Assembly: GCF_014205875.1 (NCBI RefSeq)
Contig: NZ_JACHEN010000015.1
Coordinates: 56,594 to 120,593, forward strand
From: Anaerosolibacter carboniphilus
GTDB taxonomy: Bacteria; Bacillota; Clostridia; Peptostreptococcales; Thermotaleaceae
Reading direction: 5' to 3'
Length of the DNA stretch: 64,000 nucleotides
Positions 40,107 through 48,691 of the stretch are shown here, piece by piece. Numbering within the stretch: the stretch's first letter is position 1; every line of letters starts with the position of its first letter. A program made the position numbers and the translations under genes. A model generated the notes under the pieces. It did not search any database and was not told the origin of the DNA. It worked only from the letters and a program-made list of their open reading frames with translations.

Positions 40107-41209
40107 AATATACAGATGTCCTCATTATCGGAGGTGGCCCCGCAGGTCTCTGTGCAGCCATTAGTGCTGCGGAAGCAGGATGTAAAGTTCTTCTAGTTGA
40201 TAGAAATAAATCTTTAGGTGGTCAGTTGGTAAAGCAAACTCATATGTTTTTTGGTTCAGAAAAACAGTATGCATCGGTGCGAGGAATTGATATTTGTAGA
40301 ATACTTCTTGATCAGATTCGTTCCAAGGAGAGCATTGAAATATTAAATGATACAACAATATTAGGAATATATGAGGATGGAGTAATTACTGCAGAAACAT
40401 CGGGAAAATATATTAAAATTATAGCCAAATCTACAATCGTGGCAACAGGAGCCAGTGAGAAAACATTGGCATTCCCAAACAACGATCTGCCAGGAATCTA
40501 CGGTGCAGGTGCTGTTCAAACTTTAATGAATGAATATGGCATTAAACCAGGAAATTGCGTTTTGATGGTTGGCGCAGGAAATATTGGGTTGATCGTTAGT
40601 TATCAATTATTGCAGGCAGGTGTTAAAGTGGCAGCAATAATTGATGCTGCACCTAAAATTGGAGGTTATTTGGTCCATGCGTCAAAGGTTCGCAGAGCTG
40701 GAGTTCCAATCTATACGAGCTATACTGTAAAGAAAGCTCATGGAAAAAATGAGCTTCAGGGGGCGACGATATGCAAGTTAGATGAAAATTGGAATCCGAT
40801 AGAAGAAAGCGAGATGGATCTTGACATAGATGTAATGTGTATAGCTGTAGGATTATCACCTCTAGGGGAACTATTATGGCAAGCTGGATGTGAAATGAAA
40901 TATGTGAACGAGTTAGGTGGTTATGTACCATTGCGGAATGAAAATATGGAGACCTCCGTTCCACGAATTTTTGTCGCTGGGGATGTAGGAGGCGTGGAAG
41001 AGGCAAGTAGTGCAATGGTAGAGGGATATTTAGCTGGCATGAATGCAGCACAAAGTATAGGTCATACTGTATACAATATGGAGGAGAAGAAGAAGGACTT
41101 GCATGATCAATTACATGCCTTAAGATCAGGTCCAGTAGGAATTAAAATTAGAGAAGGAATCGCACAGCTACAAACAATCTTAGAAGCTGCAGCAAGCAGC
41201 GATATATAA
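40103..41209 (+). CDS. FAD/NAD(P)-binding oxidoreductase subunit (HcnB-like)
   Basis: Flavoprotein of 368 residues with two Rossmann folds: FAD-binding IIGGGPAGLCAAISAAEAG at the N-terminus and a second MVGAGNIGLIVSYQLLQAG near 155. It ends with the FVAGDVGGVEEASSAMVEG motif, where many homologues continue into a [2Fe-2S] domain. Here that domain is the separate gene at 41725. It matches HcnB and the alpha subunit of archaeal proline dehydrogenase 1. Overlaps the previous gene by 4 bp. Confidence 0.88.
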   Translation: MKYTDVLIIGGGPAGLCAAISAAEAGCKVLLVDRNKSLGGQLVKQTHMFFGSEKQYASVRGIDICRILLDQIRSKESIEILNDTTILGIYEDGVITAETSGKYIKIIAKSTIVATGASEKTLAFPNNDLPGIYGAGAVQTLMNEYGIKPGNCVLMVGAGNIGLIVSYQLLQAGVKVAAIIDAAPKIGGYLVHASKVRRAGVPIYTSYTVKKAHGKNELQGATICKLDENWNPIEESEMDLDIDVMCIAVGLSPLGELLWQAGCEMKYVNELGGYVPLRNENMETSVPRIFVAGDVGGVEEASSAMVEGYLAGMNAAQSIGHTVYNMEEKKKDLHDQLHALRSGPVGIKIREGIAQLQTILEAAASSDI

Positions 41210-41234
41210 GCAAATATTGTTGGGAGGTGTAAAA

Positions 41235-41723
41235 ATGTTATCAAGTACGGGAGTTCCCTTAAAAGAAGATTTAGAAAAGGTTTTTCCAAATAGTGTTCGA
41301 TTGAGTCAGGGGGCCGTAGCTGTGATTGAATGCTTTCAAAACATACCATGCAATCCCTGCTATACAGCCTGTAATAGAAATGCTATAAAAGAATTTCAAG
41401 ATATAAATGATTTGCCTATCATGGATCATGAGTTGTGCAATGGATGCGGGTTATGTATTAGCAAATGCCCAGGTTTAGCGATTATGGTTGTGGATATGAC
41501 CTATTCAGACCATGAGGCGTTGCTAAAGATTCCTTATGAGTTTCTTCCTCTGCCATCGGAAGGTGATATCGTAAAGGGCTTGGATAGATCTGGTGAATAT
41601 GTGTGTGATGTAAGGGTTATAAAGGCACTCCATACAAAGGCATTAGATAGAACGCCCATCATTTCAATTGCTATTCCTAAGGCGTATGTTCATACCATAA
41701 GAAATATAGGAATGGGGGATTAA
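41235..41723 (+). CDS. 4Fe-4S ferredoxin-type subunit
   Basis: 162 residues. Two cysteine clusters are visible: CNPCYTACNRNAI (about 35-47), which has fewer ligands than a standard site, and CNGCGLCISKCPGLAI (about 71-86), a canonical [4Fe-4S] motif. The C-terminal half is a conserved domain with no cysteines. Such subunits link HcnBC-type dehydrogenases to ferredoxin pools in Clostridia. GGGAGGTG precedes the ATG at 41235; a TTG 18 bp upstream is in frame but overlaps the ribosome site. Confidence 0.82.
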   Translation: MLSSTGVPLKEDLEKVFPNSVRLSQGAVAVIECFQNIPCNPCYTACNRNAIKEFQDINDLPIMDHELCNGCGLCISKCPGLAIMVVDMTYSDHEALLKIPYEFLPLPSEGDIVKGLDRSGEYVCDVRVIKALHTKALDRTPIISIAIPKAYVHTIRNIGMGD

Positions 41724-41724
41724 T

Positions 41725-42012
41725 ATGGATGACAATACAATCGTTTGTCGCTGCTCGGATTTAACAGTAAAAGAAGTAAGGGCTTTAATCGCACAGGGCT
41801 TTACTACTTTCGATGAGTTGAAAAGAATTAGTAGAATAGGAATGGGTCCTTGCCAAGGAAGAACATGTACACAGCTCGTTCTTAGGGAATTGTTGATTGC
41901 AACAGGCAAACCTATAGCTGCGTTAAAGCCTGGAACCTACAGACCCCCAGTGAAAGGAATAAAGCTTGGAGCAATATGTGAATGCGCTGCAGGAGGTGGG
42001 GTACATGATTAA
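41725..42012 (+). CDS. BFD-like (2Fe-2S)-binding subunit
   Basis: 95 residues with the bacterioferritin-associated-ferredoxin cysteine pattern: VCRCSD at 7-12 and GPCQGRTC near 44-51. In many HcnB-type proteins this domain is the C-terminal part of the flavoprotein; here it is a separate subunit. It starts one base after the previous stop and overlaps the next gene by 8 bp, so the complex genes are tightly coupled. Confidence 0.87.
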   Translation: MDDNTIVCRCSDLTVKEVRALIAQGFTTFDELKRISRIGMGPCQGRTCTQLVLRELLIATGKPIAALKPGTYRPPVKGIKLGAICECAAGGGVHD

Positions 42013-43153
42013 AACAGCAGATGTAGTAATCATCGGTGGGGGAATCTCAGGATGTGCCATTGCTTATAATTTGTTAAAAAAAGGTGTTAGAGATATTGTG
42101 GTTATAGAAAAAGCGTATTTAGCCAGTGGTGCGACAGGAAGATGCGGTGCAGGAATTCGACAGCAATGGGGAACAGAAATGAATTGTAGGATTTCTAAAC
42201 TATCCTCTGATTTCTTTGAGCATGCAAATGAAGAGTTAGCTTATGAAGGGGACATAGAATTCAAGCAAGGCGGGTATTTGATTGTTTCCAGTACAGAGAA
42301 GGAACATGAACAATTTAAAAAGAACGTTGCGTTGCAAAATAGCTTAGGGATCCAATCAAAACTGTTAGACCTTGATGAAGCAAAGGAAATTGTACCATTC
42401 TTAAATACAGAAGGATTGATAAGTGCGACCTTTCATCAAAAAGACGGTCATCTCAACCCTTTTCATACTACTCAGGCCTTTGCGAATGCAGCCAAAAGAC
42501 TAGGTGCTCATATTTATACCTACACGGAAGTAATAGATATCATCGTCGAAGAGGGAAAAATAAGAGGAGTCAAAACAAACAAGGGAGATATTTCTACCAA
42601 TGTGGTTGTAAATGCGGCAGGAGGGTATTCTCAGCTTATTGGTAATATGGTGGGATTAGATTTACCAGTTTATTCAGAAAGACATCAGATACTGGTTACA
42701 GAACCTGTTGAACCTGTCTTAGGACCTATGGTTATGTCTTTTTCTTTAAACCTCTATTGTCAGCAAGTTCCCCATGGAAGTATCATTATGGGACGCGGTG
42801 ACGAGGGTGAACCACGGGATCTACGAATTACTTCTGGATGGCATTTCTTGGAGGAAATGACAAAAACGATTACCAAGGTACTTCCACCACTGAAAGATGT
42901 ACGCTTACTAAGACAATGGGCTGGTCTATATAATATGACACCGGATAGACAACCGATTTATGGACCTGTGGATGAGGTGGAGGGATTCTATTTAGCCATA
43001 GGATATAGCGGTCATGGATTCATGTTTGGTCCGGCTACTGGCTTGTTGATGGCTGAATCTATTTTAGGAGAAGAGACTACATTGCCAATAGATATGCTTC
43101 ATCTAAACCGATTCAAAAAAGGTGAGCTAATCTTTGAACCATCTGTTGTTTAG
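42005..43153 (+). CDS. FAD-dependent amino-acid/amine dehydrogenase (DadA/sarcosine-oxidase beta type)
   Basis: Catalytic flavoprotein of the D-amino-acid oxidase fold, 382 residues. FAD-binding VVIIGGGISGCAIAYNLLKKG is at the N-terminus and the C-terminal DAO motif is GYSGHGFMFGPATGLLMAESI. Homologues oxidise sarcosine, proline, hydroxyproline or glycine-type amines; the substrate cannot be read from sequence. With the four genes before it, it resembles HcnABC or four-subunit proline dehydrogenases. GGAGGTGGGG within the previous gene serves the ATG at 42005. The ATG at 41966 is too far from any ribosome site. Confidence 0.88.
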   Translation: MIKTADVVIIGGGISGCAIAYNLLKKGVRDIVVIEKAYLASGATGRCGAGIRQQWGTEMNCRISKLSSDFFEHANEELAYEGDIEFKQGGYLIVSSTEKEHEQFKKNVALQNSLGIQSKLLDLDEAKEIVPFLNTEGLISATFHQKDGHLNPFHTTQAFANAAKRLGAHIYTYTEVIDIIVEEGKIRGVKTNKGDISTNVVVNAAGGYSQLIGNMVGLDLPVYSERHQILVTEPVEPVLGPMVMSFSLNLYCQQVPHGSIIMGRGDEGEPRDLRITSGWHFLEEMTKTITKVLPPLKDVRLLRQWAGLYNMTPDRQPIYGPVDEVEGFYLAIGYSGHGFMFGPATGLLMAESILGEETTLPIDMLHLNRFKKGELIFEPSVV

Positions 43154-43193
43154 AATGAATAGTGTCGTTTTTAATTCTTCACAAAATAAAAGA

Positions 43194-43237
43194 TTTTGAA
43201 TAAAATACTACAATATTTTGAATAAAATACTACAATA
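43194..43237 (+). repeat. Tandem 22-bp duplication upstream of the ferredoxin/AOR genes
   Basis: Two exact adjacent 22-bp copies (43194-43215 and 43216-43237), AT-rich, each containing TACTACAATA, which resembles a -10 element. They lie 27 bp before the ferredoxin start in the only sizeable gap of this cluster. Confidence 0.85.
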
Positions 43238-43263
43238 TTAAGCAAATGTGGAGGTGAAAAATA

Positions 43264-43701
43264 TTGAAGAGACTAGGCAAAAAAGAAGAATTATGTATTG
43301 GATGTAATAAGTGTGAGGAAATCTGTTCAAGTGTATATTTCAAGGAGTCACTGAAGGAGAAGTCTAGTATTTACATCAATATGAAATCACAGGGAGGATA
43401 TGGCATCAATATATGTAATCAATGTGGGGAATGTATTGAAATATGCCAAGTGGAGGCTCTCTATAGAGATAAAAATCGAGTAGTTAGAATCAAAAAACAA
43501 GATTGTGTAGGATGCTTCATGTGCGTAGGATTCTGTCCAGAGGAAGCAATGAGACAACATGATGATTTCATTGAACCTTTTAAATGTGTAGCCTGTGGCT
43601 TATGTGCGAAAAATTGCCCGACGGGAGCAATCTTTATTGAGAATGTAGACGAATTAGAAATAGAAGCTATGGGGGAAACCGCAACTGCCGGAGAACAATA
43701 A
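43264..43701 (+). CDS. Polyferredoxin with four [4Fe-4S] motifs (AOR partner)
   Basis: 145 residues carrying four CxxCxxCxxxC motifs: CIGCNKCEEIC, CNQCGECIEIC, CVGCFMCVGFC and CVACGLCAKNC. Polyferredoxins of this kind are usual electron-transfer partners of aldehyde ferredoxin oxidoreductases, and the AOR gene follows 30 bp later. Translation starts at TTG, 8 nt after GGAGGTG; no ATG is present nearby. Confidence 0.88.
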   Translation: MKRLGKKEELCIGCNKCEEICSSVYFKESLKEKSSIYINMKSQGGYGINICNQCGECIEICQVEALYRDKNRVVRIKKQDCVGCFMCVGFCPEEAMRQHDDFIEPFKCVACGLCAKNCPTGAIFIENVDELEIEAMGETATAGEQ

Positions 43702-43730
43702 TCACATATTGTAAAGGGGGACGAAAGCAC

Positions 43731-45887
43731 ATGGATGTAAAAGAATTACGAAAAGAGCATAAACCACTGACTGAATTTCGATATGAGCTAGGTCAAGCTG
43801 AAAAAGGCTATACCAATAGATCATTATATATTAATTTATCTGATAATAGAATTGAGTCAAAGCCTGTGACAGATATGATGAAAGAAAAATTTACTGGGGG
43901 AAAGGGTTTTGGTTTATGGTATCTTTGGAATGCTGTAAAGCCAGAGACAAAATGGAACGATCCAGAAAATGAAATTGTTATCTCTAGTGGACCATTGGGG
44001 GGAATTACTCAATATCCTGGATCAGGAAAATCACTGGTTGTAACAATATCTCCATTAACTGGTCTTGTCATTGACAGTAATGTGGGAGGATACTTTGGAC
44101 CATTGCTTAAGTTTTCAGGCTGGGATGCTTTGGAGGTTCAAGGAAAAGCTGATAAAGATGTTATTATCTTTATAGATGGAAATGAGGGAACGATTCGAAT
44201 TGAAGAAACTCCCATTCCTGAAAAGGATGGACACATTCTAGGGGAAATGTTAACAGAAATGTATGCAGATTCTGAAGAAGATAAAAGAAATATCTCTGTT
44301 GTAACCGCTGGATCTGCCGGGGAACATACGTTAATTGGCTTATTGAACTTTACTTTCTATGATGTACGGAGAAAGGTCGTGCGATTAAAGCAAGCGGGAA
44401 GAGGAGGTATTGGCACTGTATTTAAGGATAAGCGTATTAAGGCTATTGTAGTCAGATTTAGAGGTGTGAAAGGAGATTTGAATCATCCTAGTGATATTTC
44501 GAGTATTAATAAAGCAGGAATTAGGTTGCACAAGGAAATCTGTAAATTTGACGCAGTGCAGAATAGAATGAGGCAAATTGGTACTGCAAATATTATAGAG
44601 GTTATGGATGAATATGATTTACTTCCAGTACACAACTATAAATTTGGAAGTCACTCCGATACATATAAGATTGCATCCAATGTTTTTATTGATAAATATA
44701 TTACTCAGGGAAAACCTGATGGGTGCTGGTATGGTTGTTCATTATCTTGTGCCAAGGCAGCCGACAATTTTGAAATAAAAACGGGTCCATACAAAGGACA
44801 TCTTGTAACAGTAGATGGGCCAGAGTATGAAAATGCAGCAGGCCTAGGTGCCAATTGCGGCATTTTCGATCCACAATATATATTGGAGAGTAATTTTTAT
44901 TGTGATACCTATGGGATTGATACAATTTCCTTTGGTACAATTACAGCCTTTGCCATGGAGTGTTATGAAAATGGTATTATCAATAAAGAGATCACCGGCG
45001 GCCTAGAGTTGAACTTTGGGAATGCTGAAGCGGCAATAGAACTCCTACATCAGATGTCAAGAGGAGAAGGGTTTGGCTTGGTTGCTGGCCAAGGAGTTAG
45101 AAAGATGAAAAAACTCTTTGTAGAAAAATATGGTGCAGATCCTAAATTCCTTCAAGATATTGGCATGGAGCAAAAGGGCTTGGAGTATTCTGAATACCTT
45201 CCTAAGGAATCATTGGCGCAACAGGGCGGCTATGGTTTAACCAATAAGGGACCACAGCATGATGAAGCATGGCTTATCTTTATGGATATGGTAAACAATC
45301 AGATTCCAACATTTGAGGATAAAGCGGAAGCATTACATTATTTCCCTATGTTTAGAACATGGTTTGGACTCAATGGACTATGCAAGCTACCATGGAATGA
45401 TATCATTCCAGAGAGTAATTCATCTGCATCAGAACCAGCAAAAATTCCTGAGCATGTGCAGAATTATGTGGATCTGTTCAACGGTGTAACAGGAAAGTCT
45501 ATTGATAAGGAAGAGTTGATTCTTCAATCAGAGAGAGTATATAATTTCCAAAGAGTATTTAATATTAGAATGGGTTATGGCAAGCGTGAGAATGACAAAA
45601 TCCCTTACCGTTCAGCTGGTCCTGTAACGGTGGAAGAATATGAATCCAGACAAGAGCGATATGATCAACAGTTAAGAGAACTGTTAGGCTATAATCCTGA
45701 GGGAAAAAAGACAGAAGAAAAATTGGATGTGTTAAGAAAGTATAGGGAGGATCAATATGAAAAATTAGTTGATGCCGTTTATGCGAGAAGAGGATGGAAT
45801 AATAATGGAATTCCAAAGCTAGATACACTACAAAAGTTGGGGATAGATTTCCCAGAGATAGTAGGTGTCGTAAAACCATATTTATAA
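43731..45887 (+). CDS. aor: Aldehyde ferredoxin oxidoreductase family protein (tungsten/molybdopterin)
   Basis: Oxidises aldehydes to acids, or the reverse, using bis-tungstopterin and one [4Fe-4S] cluster, with ferredoxin as electron carrier. 718 residues. The N-terminal pterin-binding domain has TGGKGFGLWYLW and SSGPLGGITQYPGSGK. Cluster ligands are CWYGCSLSC (about 331-339) and the distal Cys near 552 in GLCKLPWND. It is somewhat longer than the roughly 610-residue archaeal AORs because of a C-terminal extension. AAAGGGGGAC precedes the ATG. The substrate is unknown; the upstream polyferredoxin and downstream ThiS/MoaD-like gene fit an AOR operon. Confidence 0.92.
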   Translation: MDVKELRKEHKPLTEFRYELGQAEKGYTNRSLYINLSDNRIESKPVTDMMKEKFTGGKGFGLWYLWNAVKPETKWNDPENEIVISSGPLGGITQYPGSGKSLVVTISPLTGLVIDSNVGGYFGPLLKFSGWDALEVQGKADKDVIIFIDGNEGTIRIEETPIPEKDGHILGEMLTEMYADSEEDKRNISVVTAGSAGEHTLIGLLNFTFYDVRRKVVRLKQAGRGGIGTVFKDKRIKAIVVRFRGVKGDLNHPSDISSINKAGIRLHKEICKFDAVQNRMRQIGTANIIEVMDEYDLLPVHNYKFGSHSDTYKIASNVFIDKYITQGKPDGCWYGCSLSCAKAADNFEIKTGPYKGHLVTVDGPEYENAAGLGANCGIFDPQYILESNFYCDTYGIDTISFGTITAFAMECYENGIINKEITGGLELNFGNAEAAIELLHQMSRGEGFGLVAGQGVRKMKKLFVEKYGADPKFLQDIGMEQKGLEYSEYLPKESLAQQGGYGLTNKGPQHDEAWLIFMDMVNNQIPTFEDKAEALHYFPMFRTWFGLNGLCKLPWNDIIPESNSSASEPAKIPEHVQNYVDLFNGVTGKSIDKEELILQSERVYNFQRVFNIRMGYGKRENDKIPYRSAGPVTVEEYESRQERYDQQLRELLGYNPEGKKTEEKLDVLRKYREDQYEKLVDAVYARRGWNNNGIPKLDTLQKLGIDFPEIVGVVKPYL

Positions 45888-45917
45888 AATACTGTCTATA
45901 GGGAGGAGGTATATCTG

Positions 45918-46115
45918 ATGATAAAGGTGAATGGCAGAGATTTTGAATGGGAAGATGGATTAACCGTAGAAAAACTGTTGGAAAAGAAACGATATACCTA
46001 TCCAAAAATCATCGTAAGAATAAATGAAAAACTTATTCTAAAGGAGCAGTATAGGTCAACGTCTATCTATGATGGGGATGATGTAAAAGTTATACATTTG
46101 TTGGCTGGAGGATAA
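45918..46115 (+). CDS. ThiS/MoaD-like ubiquitin-fold protein (AOR-linked)
   Basis: 65 residues with the beta-grasp pattern VNGRDF...VRINEKLI...DGDDVKVIHLLAGG and the C-terminal GG needed for adenylation and thiocarboxylation. MoaD-like proteins next to AOR genes are thought to supply sulfur for the tungstopterin cofactor. By sequence alone it is as close to ThiS as to MoaD. No MoaE, ThiF or MoeB partner is in the window. GGGAGGAGG precedes the ATG, 30 bp after the AOR stop. Confidence 0.85.
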   Translation: MIKVNGRDFEWEDGLTVEKLLEKKRYTYPKIIVRINEKLILKEQYRSTSIYDGDDVKVIHLLAGG

Positions 46116-46137
46116 AGAATTATTCCCGTCTATATCG

Positions 46138-46170
46138 AAAGGGTAGGGCTAAATTAGCTCTATCCTTTTA
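46138..46170 (+). terminator. Terminator after the AOR operon
   Basis: Stem of about 14 bp, AAGGGTAGGGCTAA with TTAGCTCTATCCTT (wobble pairs), followed by TTTTA. Confidence 0.75.
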
Positions 46171-46233
46171 ATATTGTTTATTTCAGCAACGGATAAAAAG
46201 AAATTTAATAAGATAGATTCCTCAAAAAACATA

Positions 46234-46262
46234 TTGACATAAAGAAAAAGCTTATGTATAAT
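46234..46262 (+). promoter_or_regulatory. Consensus sigma-A promoter for the proABC T-box transcript
   Basis: Perfect TTGACA and TATAAT separated by 17 bp; the transcript would begin about 20 nt before the T-box stem I. Confidence 0.85.
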
Positions 46263-46289
46263 CAGGGATAAATATAAATACAAAAATAC

Positions 46290-46500
46290 AGTGATGGAGA
46301 ATAGTAAAAAAGTGATGTTTCACAGAGAGCATGGAAACGATGAGAACCTTGCAGACTAACTTTTAGAACCCACTCCGGAGTATAATGATGAACAAATCAT
46401 TACGTTTAAATCACGTTACGATTGCTTAAGGGAGCCGTTTGGCTAACTAGGGTGGTACCGCGGGTTATATCTCGTCCCTTTTGGGACGGGATTTTTTTAT
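46290..46500 (+). promoter_or_regulatory. T-box leader, proline-specific, controlling proABC
   Basis: tRNA-sensing riboswitch. Visible parts in order: AGTA of the specifier-loop bulge at about 46302, AGAGAG and GATGAGAACC of stem I, the specifier loop GAA-CCC-A with CCC (Pro) at 46369-46371, the conserved T-box AGGGTGGTACCGCG at 46449-46462, and a terminator CGTCCC/GGGACG with a T-run (46473-46498). Uncharged tRNA-Pro should pair with CCC and stabilise the antiterminator, so proline starvation turns on proABC. Confidence 0.92.
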
Positions 46501-46590
46501 TTTTTTTTACATTAGCGAAAGAAGAAAGTAGACATAATAATATTATGTTAATTTCAATCAAAGAATATTAGTATAGAGGAGTGAATGAAG

Positions 46591-47832
46591 ATGACATATT
46601 TAGTGGATAAATGTAAAAGATTACATGAAGCGGCACAAGAATTAGCAATCATAAATACAAAGGCGAAAAATGAGGCGTTGAAGAAAGTCGCTGATAGCTT
46701 AACAGAACATAAAAATTTTATATTGGAAGAAAATGCAAAAGATATTGTGAATGCAAAAGAAGAAAATATGAAAGAGAGCTTAATTGATCGATTAAAATTG
46801 GATTCAAAACGAATCGATGATATGGTAGACGGAATCCATACAATCATCGAGTTAAAGGACCCCATATGGAGAAGTAATGACGTGTGGACACTGGAGAATG
46901 GGTTGACGATTAGTAAAATGACAGTACCATTGGGTGTGATAGGAATTATTTATGAATCACGACCGAATGTTACGATTGATGCTTTTTCATTGGCACTAAA
47001 AAGTGGGAACAGTATACTATTACGAGGTAGCGCATCCTCGATTCATTCAAATAGAGCTTTGGTATATGCTGTAAAAGAAGGGTTGAAAAAAAGCTTGATA
47101 TCCGAAAGCGTCATTGAATTCATTGATAATCCAGATCGTGCTATCGTAAAAGAGATGTTAACCTTAAATGAATATATCGACTTAATTATTCCTCGGGGTG
47201 GAAAGGACTTAATTGAATTCGTTGTTAAAAATGCCACTGTGCCTACCATCGAAACAGGGGTTGGTAATTGCCATATATTTGTTGATGAAACAGCTCAATT
47301 TTCAATGGCGCTAGATATTGTTGAAAATGCAAAAGTTCAACGGCCGGGTGTGTGCAACGCTTGTGAAACTGTGCTGGTTCACAAAAACATAGCAAAGGAG
47401 TTCTTACCAAAGTTGTATGATCGCCTAAGGAATCGGGTAGAAATTCGTGGATGTGATGAAACACAAAGCATTATACCAGCAAGCAATGCAACGGAGCAAG
47501 ATTGGCAGGAGGAGTTTCTTGATTATATACTTGCAGTGAAAATTGTTGAGGATGTTCAGGAAGCAATTGCCCACATTCGAAAATATGGTACGAAACATTC
47601 CGAGTCTATCTTAACAGAGAATATGACAAATGCAAATCTGTTTAGTCGACAAGTAGATGCAGCAGCAGTATATGTAAATGCTTCAACCAGGTTTACAGAT
47701 GGTGGCCAGTTTGGCTATGGAGGAGAAATGGGAATTAGCACACAAAAAATCCATGCAAGAGGTCCTATTGGACTAAGCGAGCTTGTAAGTTCAAAATATA
47801 CGATTATAGGAAATGGACAAATTCGAGAATAG
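46591..47832 (+). CDS. proA: Glutamate-5-semialdehyde dehydrogenase (gamma-glutamyl phosphate reductase)
   Basis: Second step of proline synthesis: reduces gamma-glutamyl phosphate to glutamate semialdehyde with NADPH. 413 residues, aldehyde-dehydrogenase fold, with the family segments ANLFSRQVDAAAVYVNASTR beginning near 355 and the catalytic cysteine region QRPGVCNACETVLVH. The gene order proA-proB-proC is under one T-box. An ATG 6 bp upstream is too close to the GAGGAG site, so 46591 is chosen. Confidence 0.95.
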   Translation: MTYLVDKCKRLHEAAQELAIINTKAKNEALKKVADSLTEHKNFILEENAKDIVNAKEENMKESLIDRLKLDSKRIDDMVDGIHTIIELKDPIWRSNDVWTLENGLTISKMTVPLGVIGIIYESRPNVTIDAFSLALKSGNSILLRGSASSIHSNRALVYAVKEGLKKSLISESVIEFIDNPDRAIVKEMLTLNEYIDLIIPRGGKDLIEFVVKNATVPTIETGVGNCHIFVDETAQFSMALDIVENAKVQRPGVCNACETVLVHKNIAKEFLPKLYDRLRNRVEIRGCDETQSIIPASNATEQDWQEEFLDYILAVKIVEDVQEAIAHIRKYGTKHSESILTENMTNANLFSRQVDAAAVYVNASTRFTDGGQFGYGGEMGISTQKIHARGPIGLSELVSSKYTIIGNGQIRE

Positions 47833-47841
47833 AGGGGTCAT

Positions 47842-48633
47842 ATGATTAGTGAAATTATGTCTAAAAGTAAGAAAATAGTTATTAAGATTGGAAGTAATAC
47901 ATTAGCAAACGAAAATGGAACAATAAATAAAGATTTCCTAAAGAAACTGTGTGCTCAAGTATGTCATCTGATTCGTGAAGGAAAGCAAATTGTGATTGTG
48001 TCATCTGGTGCTAGGATTGCAGGTGTTGCTACCATCGATAAATGGATGAGAAAAGAGGATATTCATTATAAACAGGCTCTTTGTGCCATTGGTCAAGTTG
48101 AGCTCATGGATGCCTATAGAAAAGCTTTTTGGGAGAATCACATTCATATCGCACAAATGCTTTTAACAAGGGACGATTTCTTTGATAGAAATAGAACACT
48201 GAATATTAGAAATACGTTATTTACCTTAGTTGATGAAGGCGTAATCCCTATTATTAATGAAAATGATACGGTCAGTGTAGAAGAGATCAAAATTGGTGAC
48301 AATGATACATTGGCTGCATTGACTGCAAATCTTTGGAATGCAGATGTACTGATCCTGTTTAGCGACGTAGATGGTATCTATGATAAAAATCCTAAAATTT
48401 ACCAGGGCGCTTCACTAATTGAGGAAGTAGCTGATATAGATGAATTACTGGAAAACATCACGATTGGAGAATCAAACTCTTTCGGAACGGGTGGAATCGC
48501 AACAAAAATCGAGGCTGCCAGAAAAGTAAATAACTATGGGATACCGATGATTTTAACAAATGGAAGCAAAGAAAATATTTTATTGAAATTATTGGATGGA
48601 ACAGAGAAAGCGACCCTTTTTGAAGCACCATAG
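47842..48633 (+). CDS. proB: Glutamate 5-kinase (short form without PUA domain)
   Basis: First step of proline synthesis: phosphorylates glutamate. 263 residues, consisting of the amino-acid kinase domain only (KIVIKIGSNTLA start, INENDTVSVEEIKIGDNDTL, FSDVDGIYDKNP, FGTGGIATKIEAA). The C-terminal PUA domain of the enterobacterial enzyme is absent, as in other clostridia. Begins 9 bp after proA with GAGGGG as ribosome site. Confidence 0.95.
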   Translation: MISEIMSKSKKIVIKIGSNTLANENGTINKDFLKKLCAQVCHLIREGKQIVIVSSGARIAGVATIDKWMRKEDIHYKQALCAIGQVELMDAYRKAFWENHIHIAQMLLTRDDFFDRNRTLNIRNTLFTLVDEGVIPIINENDTVSVEEIKIGDNDTLAALTANLWNADVLILFSDVDGIYDKNPKIYQGASLIEEVADIDELLENITIGESNSFGTGGIATKIEAARKVNNYGIPMILTNGSKENILLKLLDGTEKATLFEAP

Positions 48634-48691
48634 ACAAGACAACAAAAAGAATCGATTTCTTTAGAATGAATAATAATATTGAGGTGGTAAA

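Noticed and set aside
39781..46115. Hydrogen cyanide synthase (hcnABC)
   Set aside because: Subunits are homologous, but the extra [4Fe-4S] and BFD subunits, AOR and transporter context in an anaerobe fit an amino-acid/amine dehydrogenase better.
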